The position numbers and the translations under genes are program-made. The notes beneath the pieces were generated by a model. It saw only the letters and a list, made by a program, of their open reading frames with translations. It searched no databases and had not been told where the DNA came from. Below are positions 60,612 to 64,000 of a stretch of DNA of 64,000 nt, piece by piece. This DNA is from Bacteroidia bacterium. GTDB lineage: Bacteria; Bacteroidota; Bacteroidia; Flavobacteriales; Flavobacteriaceae. Numbering within the stretch: position 1 is the stretch's first letter; the number at the start of each line of letters is the position of its first letter. The DNA is taken from assembly GCA_030428705.1 (NCBI GenBank), contig JAUIDI010000001.1, forward strand, positions 62,001 to 126,000, given 5' to 3'.

Positions 60612-61775
60612 TTGACGCCTTTGAAACCCATAACACAATCTTTTTCGGTTCCTTACGAATACAAACTACATTTTACACAGGGTCTGTTCGATGTTGAGAA
60701 TCCGCTGTTTAAGGATATTTTAAATGCGTATAAAAAGGATGAAAGCATAAAATTACTTTTCATCATTGATGACGGCGTGAGCGAAAACCATCAAAACTTA
60801 TTAAACGATATCGTGACCTATTGTGGAACATATACACAGCATTTGGAACACACCGAAAGCATCGTGATCAAGGGAGGAGAGCAATGCAAAAATGACTATC
60901 AAGAAGTCGAACGTGTTCTAAAGGCCATCAATGACCGGCATATCGACCGGCATTCTTTTGTGATTGCCATTGGGGGCGGCGCACTTATCGACATGGTAGG
61001 CTATGCGGCCGCTGTGGCCCATAGGGGCGTGAAATTGATTCGTATTCCTACGACTGTACTTTCGCAGAACGATTCCGCCGTTGGTGTAAAGAACAGCATC
61101 AACCTGTTCGAAAAAAAGAACTTTTTGGGCACTTTTGCCCCGCCTTATGCGATTATCAACGATATTGATTTTTTGTCCACTTTGGAACAGCGTGATTGGA
61201 TCGCAGGTGTGGCCGAGGCCATAAAAGTATCCTTGATCAAGGACAAAACTTTCTTTGAATCTATTGAGAACAATGCAAACGGTCTCCATACACGCAAAAT
61301 GGAACCGATGCAAAATCTTATTTATAGATGCGCCGAAATCCATATGCATCATATTGCCCAAGGGGGTGATCCTTTCGAAAGCGGTTCGTCAAGGCCTTTG
61401 GATTTTGGTCACTGGGCCGCCCATAAATTGGAGCAGATGTCCAATTATGGACTTCGACATGGAGAAGCCGTGGCAAAGGGTATTGCCTTGGATGTTGTCT
61501 ATGCTTATTTAATGGGAATGATTTCAGAAAAAGTGTTGAAGCGAATTCTTGATTTGATGGAGCGGATAGGTTTTGACCTGAAAATACCCGTTGCTGGCGA
61601 TCAGGAAATGGATGAGCTATTATTGGGACTCAAGGAGTTTCAAGAACATCTGGGCGGAGAACTCTGCATTACCTTGATTACGGATATCGGCAAACAACAA
61701 AATGTAAATACCATCGACCTTGAAGTAATGAAAAGTGCCGTCAACCATTTGAACACACTTTGCCAATTAACCTAA
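60612..61775 (+). CDS. eboD: EboD, dehydroquinate-synthase-like sugar-phosphate cyclase
   Basis: The 387-aa protein has the NAD-binding GGGALIDMVGYAAAVAHRG near residue 117, IRIPTTVLSQNDSAVGVK near 140, the metal Glu in AGVAEAIK, and His ligands in DFGHWAAHKLE and LRHGEAVAKG. This is the sugar-phosphate cyclase set shared by DHQ synthase and its relatives. No in-frame ATG exists near the expected start, so TTG at 60612 (or 60621) must initiate. It lies six bp after eboC. The substrate is not the shikimate precursor by default; a sedoheptulose-type sugar is possible. Confidence 0.88.
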   Translation: MTPLKPITQSFSVPYEYKLHFTQGLFDVENPLFKDILNAYKKDESIKLLFIIDDGVSENHQNLLNDIVTYCGTYTQHLEHTESIVIKGGEQCKNDYQEVERVLKAINDRHIDRHSFVIAIGGGALIDMVGYAAAVAHRGVKLIRIPTTVLSQNDSAVGVKNSINLFEKKNFLGTFAPPYAIINDIDFLSTLEQRDWIAGVAEAIKVSLIKDKTFFESIENNANGLHTRKMEPMQNLIYRCAEIHMHHIAQGGDPFESGSSRPLDFGHWAAHKLEQMSNYGLRHGEAVAKGIALDVVYAYLMGMISEKVLKRILDLMERIGFDLKIPVAGDQEMDELLLGLKEFQEHLGGELCITLITDIGKQQNVNTIDLEVMKSAVNHLNTLCQLT

Positions 61776-61785
61776 ACTCCGGTAA

Positions 61786-62979
61786 ATGCTGATCAACAAT
61801 TCCCGTTATCTTACCTATTGTACCAACATTCATCCAGGGGCGAACTGGAAAAGCACGTTTGAAAGCCTTAAAAAGTATGTGCCCGGCATAAAGGCCAAAG
61901 TTTCCAACAAATCGGATTTTGGTCTTGGTCTGCGATTGTCCAATAGAGCAAGTGAAGAACTTGCCGAGGGAAACAATCTTGATACATTCAAACAATGGCT
62001 TCAGGAAAATGGGGTGTATGTGTTTACCATGAACGGATTTCCCTACGGGAACTTTCATGACGAACGGGTCAAAGAAAATGTACATGCTCCGGATTGGACC
62101 ACAAAAGATCGGGTAACCTATACCAAACGACTTTTTGAACAATTGTCCGAATTGATTCCTGAAGGATTATCAGGCGGCATATCAACTTCCCCGATAACGT
62201 ACAAATACTGGCACGATGCAAAGGAATCCATCCAAAAGGCCTTTGAGATTGGCGCAAAAAACTTTATGGAAGTCGCATTACAGCTTTATGATATTGAAGG
62301 GAAAACGGGCAAATATTTACATCTCGACATTGAACCAGAACCTGATGGACTGCTGGAGAACAGTGATGAGGTCTTACATTTTTACGGGGACTATTTAATC
62401 CCTATCGGAACGGAAATTTTAAAAGAAAGACTTGATTTAAAAGAACCGGAAGCTGAAAAGATTATCAAACGTTACATAACCGTATGCTACGATATCTGCC
62501 ATTTTTCGCTGGCCTTCGAAGAACCTGTTGATACCTTTCGGAAATTCCGAAATGCGGGCATAAAAATTGGCAAGATTCAAGTGAGCGCGGCATTAAAAAT
62601 TATAAATGACGAAACGAACAAAGAAGCCCTATGGCAGTCGCTTTCCCGTTTTGACGAACCCACTTATTTGCATCAGGTAACCGAAAAAATCAATGGAAAG
62701 ATCAAGACGTACCATGACCTGCCTATCGTTTTGAAAGAACGAAAGGCCTTTTCAGAACTTCGAGCCCATTTTCACGTTCCTATTTTTTTGGAGCAATTTG
62801 GCAAGTTGTATTCCACTCAAGACCATATTCTCAAAGTGGTCGATTATCTCAAAAAAAATCAGGTTTCGAAACACCTTGAAATAGAAACGTATACTTGGGA
62901 TGTTCTTCCTCAAGAATTGAAAAGAAATCTGTCCGAATCCATTGTACGTGAAATCGAGTGGTTCAAAGAAAGGCTCTGA
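61786..62979 (+). CDS. eboE: EboE, metabolite traffic protein (xylose-isomerase-like barrel)
   Basis: The 397-aa protein looks like a xylose isomerase-like TIM barrel with LTYCTNIHPGANW near the start, VFTMNGFPYGNFHDERVKENVHAPDW near residue 83, LDIEPEPDGLLEN near 185 and VCYDICHFSLAFEEP near 235, where several His, Asp and Glu residues could bind a metal. This composition is diagnostic of EboE. It starts 10 bp after eboD. Its reaction is unknown; it may process a sugar moiety made by EboD. Confidence 0.92.
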   Translation: MLINNSRYLTYCTNIHPGANWKSTFESLKKYVPGIKAKVSNKSDFGLGLRLSNRASEELAEGNNLDTFKQWLQENGVYVFTMNGFPYGNFHDERVKENVHAPDWTTKDRVTYTKRLFEQLSELIPEGLSGGISTSPITYKYWHDAKESIQKAFEIGAKNFMEVALQLYDIEGKTGKYLHLDIEPEPDGLLENSDEVLHFYGDYLIPIGTEILKERLDLKEPEAEKIIKRYITVCYDICHFSLAFEEPVDTFRKFRNAGIKIGKIQVSAALKIINDETNKEALWQSLSRFDEPTYLHQVTEKINGKIKTYHDLPIVLKERKAFSELRAHFHVPIFLEQFGKLYSTQDHILKVVDYLKKNQVSKHLEIETYTWDVLPQELKRNLSESIVREIEWFKERL

Positions 62980-62982
62980 CCT

Positions 62983-64000
62983 ATGCAGAAAACCGTCGTA
63001 ATAAATGTAGTGGGCCTGACCAAAAGGCTGATTGGCGAGCACACCCCATTTATAAAATCATTTTTTGAGAAGGGCAAATCGACGACGATCACGCCTGTAC
63101 TTCCGGCGGTAACCTGTTCGGCCCAGTCTACCTATCTCACCGGAAGGCACCCTTCGGAACACGGTATTGTGGGCAACGGCTGGTATTTTAAGGATGAGTG
63201 TGAGGTAAAATTCTGGCGGCAGTCCAATAAACTTGTACAAAGTGAAAAAATTTGGGACAGACTCAAAAGTGAAAATCCGGGATTCACATGCGCAAATATG
63301 TTCTGGTGGTACAATATGTACGCAAATACCGATTACAACGTTACGCCCCGCCCGAATTACTTGGCCGATGGCAGGAAGATTCCCGATTGTTATTCACATC
63401 CTTCGGATCTTCGGGATAAACTTCAGGATAAATTGGGCACTTTTCCCTTGTTCCATTTTTGGGGGCCGAAAACCTCGATCAAATCGAGCCAATGGATAGC
63501 GGATGCCACGATAGAAACCGATCGTTTATATGATCCGACACTAACACTGGTGTATCTTCCTCATCTGGATTATAATCTTCAAAGACACGGAATCGATTTT
63601 AAGGTCATTTCAAAGGACTTGAATGAAATAGATAGTGTGGTACGGCATTTGGTCGAATATTATCAAAACCAAAATGCACATGTAATCCTACTTTCGGAAT
63701 ACGGTATTACCGATGTTGACAATCCCATCCATTTGAATCGGGTTTTAAGGGAAGAAGGACTGCTCAACGTTCGGATCGAGCGCGGATTGGAACTTTTTGA
63801 TGCCGGTGCGAGCAAGGCGTTTGCCGTGGCCGACCATCAAGTTGCGCATATCTATTTAAATGACAAATCGTTGGTGTCACAAGTCAAAAAACTAGTTGAA
63901 AAAGTTGAGGGCGTTGAAAAGGTATATTCCGGTGAGGAGCGAAAAGCGATCAATCTGGATCACGAACGTTGTGGCGATCTGGTCGTTTTGGCGGATTCCC
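62983..64000 (+). CDS. eboF: EboF, alkaline-phosphatase-superfamily protein, cut by window edge
   Basis: The frame opens at ATG 62983, three bases after the eboE stop, and runs to the window end without a stop, 339 codons visible. The start VVINVVGLTKRLIGEH, the nucleophile region VLPAVTCSAQSTYLTGRHPSEHGIVGNG, YLPHLDYNLQRHG, LLSEYGITD and VADHQVAHIYL follow the ebo-associated phosphodiesterase/AP-superfamily pattern. Compared with canonical members, the first metal Asp (usually DG) is a Val, and the DH pair of SDHGM is EY. The likely nucleophile Thr is kept. Reduced or changed metal binding is therefore likely. Confidence 0.88.
   Translation, partial: MQKTVVINVVGLTKRLIGEHTPFIKSFFEKGKSTTITPVLPAVTCSAQSTYLTGRHPSEHGIVGNGWYFKDECEVKFWRQSNKLVQSEKIWDRLKSENPGFTCANMFWWYNMYANTDYNVTPRPNYLADGRKIPDCYSHPSDLRDKLQDKLGTFPLFHFWGPKTSIKSSQWIADATIETDRLYDPTLTLVYLPHLDYNLQRHGIDFKVISKDLNEIDSVVRHLVEYYQNQNAHVILLSEYGITDVDNPIHLNRVLREEGLLNVRIERGLELFDAGASKAFAVADHQVAHIYLNDKSLVSQVKKLVEKVEGVEKVYSGEERKAINLDHERCGDLVVLADS

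Noticed and set aside
63233-63499. 88-codon plus-strand frame near the right edge
   Set aside because: It is out of frame with the clearly conserved eboF reading frame, which is open over the same bases.
1-64000. CRISPR arrays, insertion sequences, phage genes, rRNA
   Set aside because: I saw no regularly spaced direct repeats, transposase-like proteins, phage structural genes or rRNA-like segments.

Overview
The window looks like a chromosome segment of a marine Bacteroidota heterotroph, most likely a member of the Flavobacteriaceae. Four things support this: moderate-to-low GC, -7 promoter boxes of the TAnnTTTG type, few recognisable Shine-Dalgarno sequences, and gene content dominated by TonB-dependent receptors, lipoprotein sulfatases and glycoside hydrolases. 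Family assignments are from reading the sequences; no database search was run.

Layout. 0-7.2 kb: an ankyrin-repeat protein cut by the left edge, a sulfatase/GH130 pair, a VanX-like dipeptidase with an esterase, and an AsmA-like protein. 7.3-9.9 kb: tRNA-Pro(GGG), an unusual DUF4242/AraC regulator next to a secreted DUF4242 protein, and an unknown lipoprotein. 10.3-15.5 kb: an envelope operon of a porin-like barrel, a PAP2/vanadium-haloperoxidase-fold lipoprotein and a TonB receptor. 16.1-19.2 kb: a histidine-rich protein with a metal-type TonB receptor.

19.3-45.4 kb is the most interesting part. It is an island for sulfide and persulfide oxidation and microaerobic respiration: a Crp/Fnr regulator with DUF983, a SulP permease, two CstB-type persulfide dioxygenase-rhodanese fusions, a 1-Cys peroxiredoxin, a rhodanese, a metal-binding HMA protein, a diheme lipoprotein, a second Crp/Fnr regulator, DUF2892 proteins, a type II sulfide:quinone oxidoreductase (SQR), a copper-type TonB receptor, cytochrome bd oxidase (cydAB), a second SQR-like flavoprotein with two small proteins, and a tripartite RND pump operon. 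Eleven GTAAC-N4-GTTAC-like palindromes precede most of these transcription units. In nine of them the palindrome centre lies exactly 36.5 bp from the end of a TAnnTTTR-type box, which would put a Crp/Fnr dimer near -41. This suggests one regulon. Electrons from sulfide would enter the quinone pool through SQR and leave through cytochrome bd. Persulfide would be oxidised by the CstB proteins, and SulP could move the oxyanion products.

45.4-57.6 kb: a GH67 alpha-glucuronidase and four tandem MacB/FtsX-type ABC permeases without an ATPase gene in the window. 58.0-64.0 kb: a complete eboABCDEF cluster; eboF runs off the right edge. Two small genes (29384-29485 and 38394-38537) are supported by context, the second by a 4-nt ATGA overlap.
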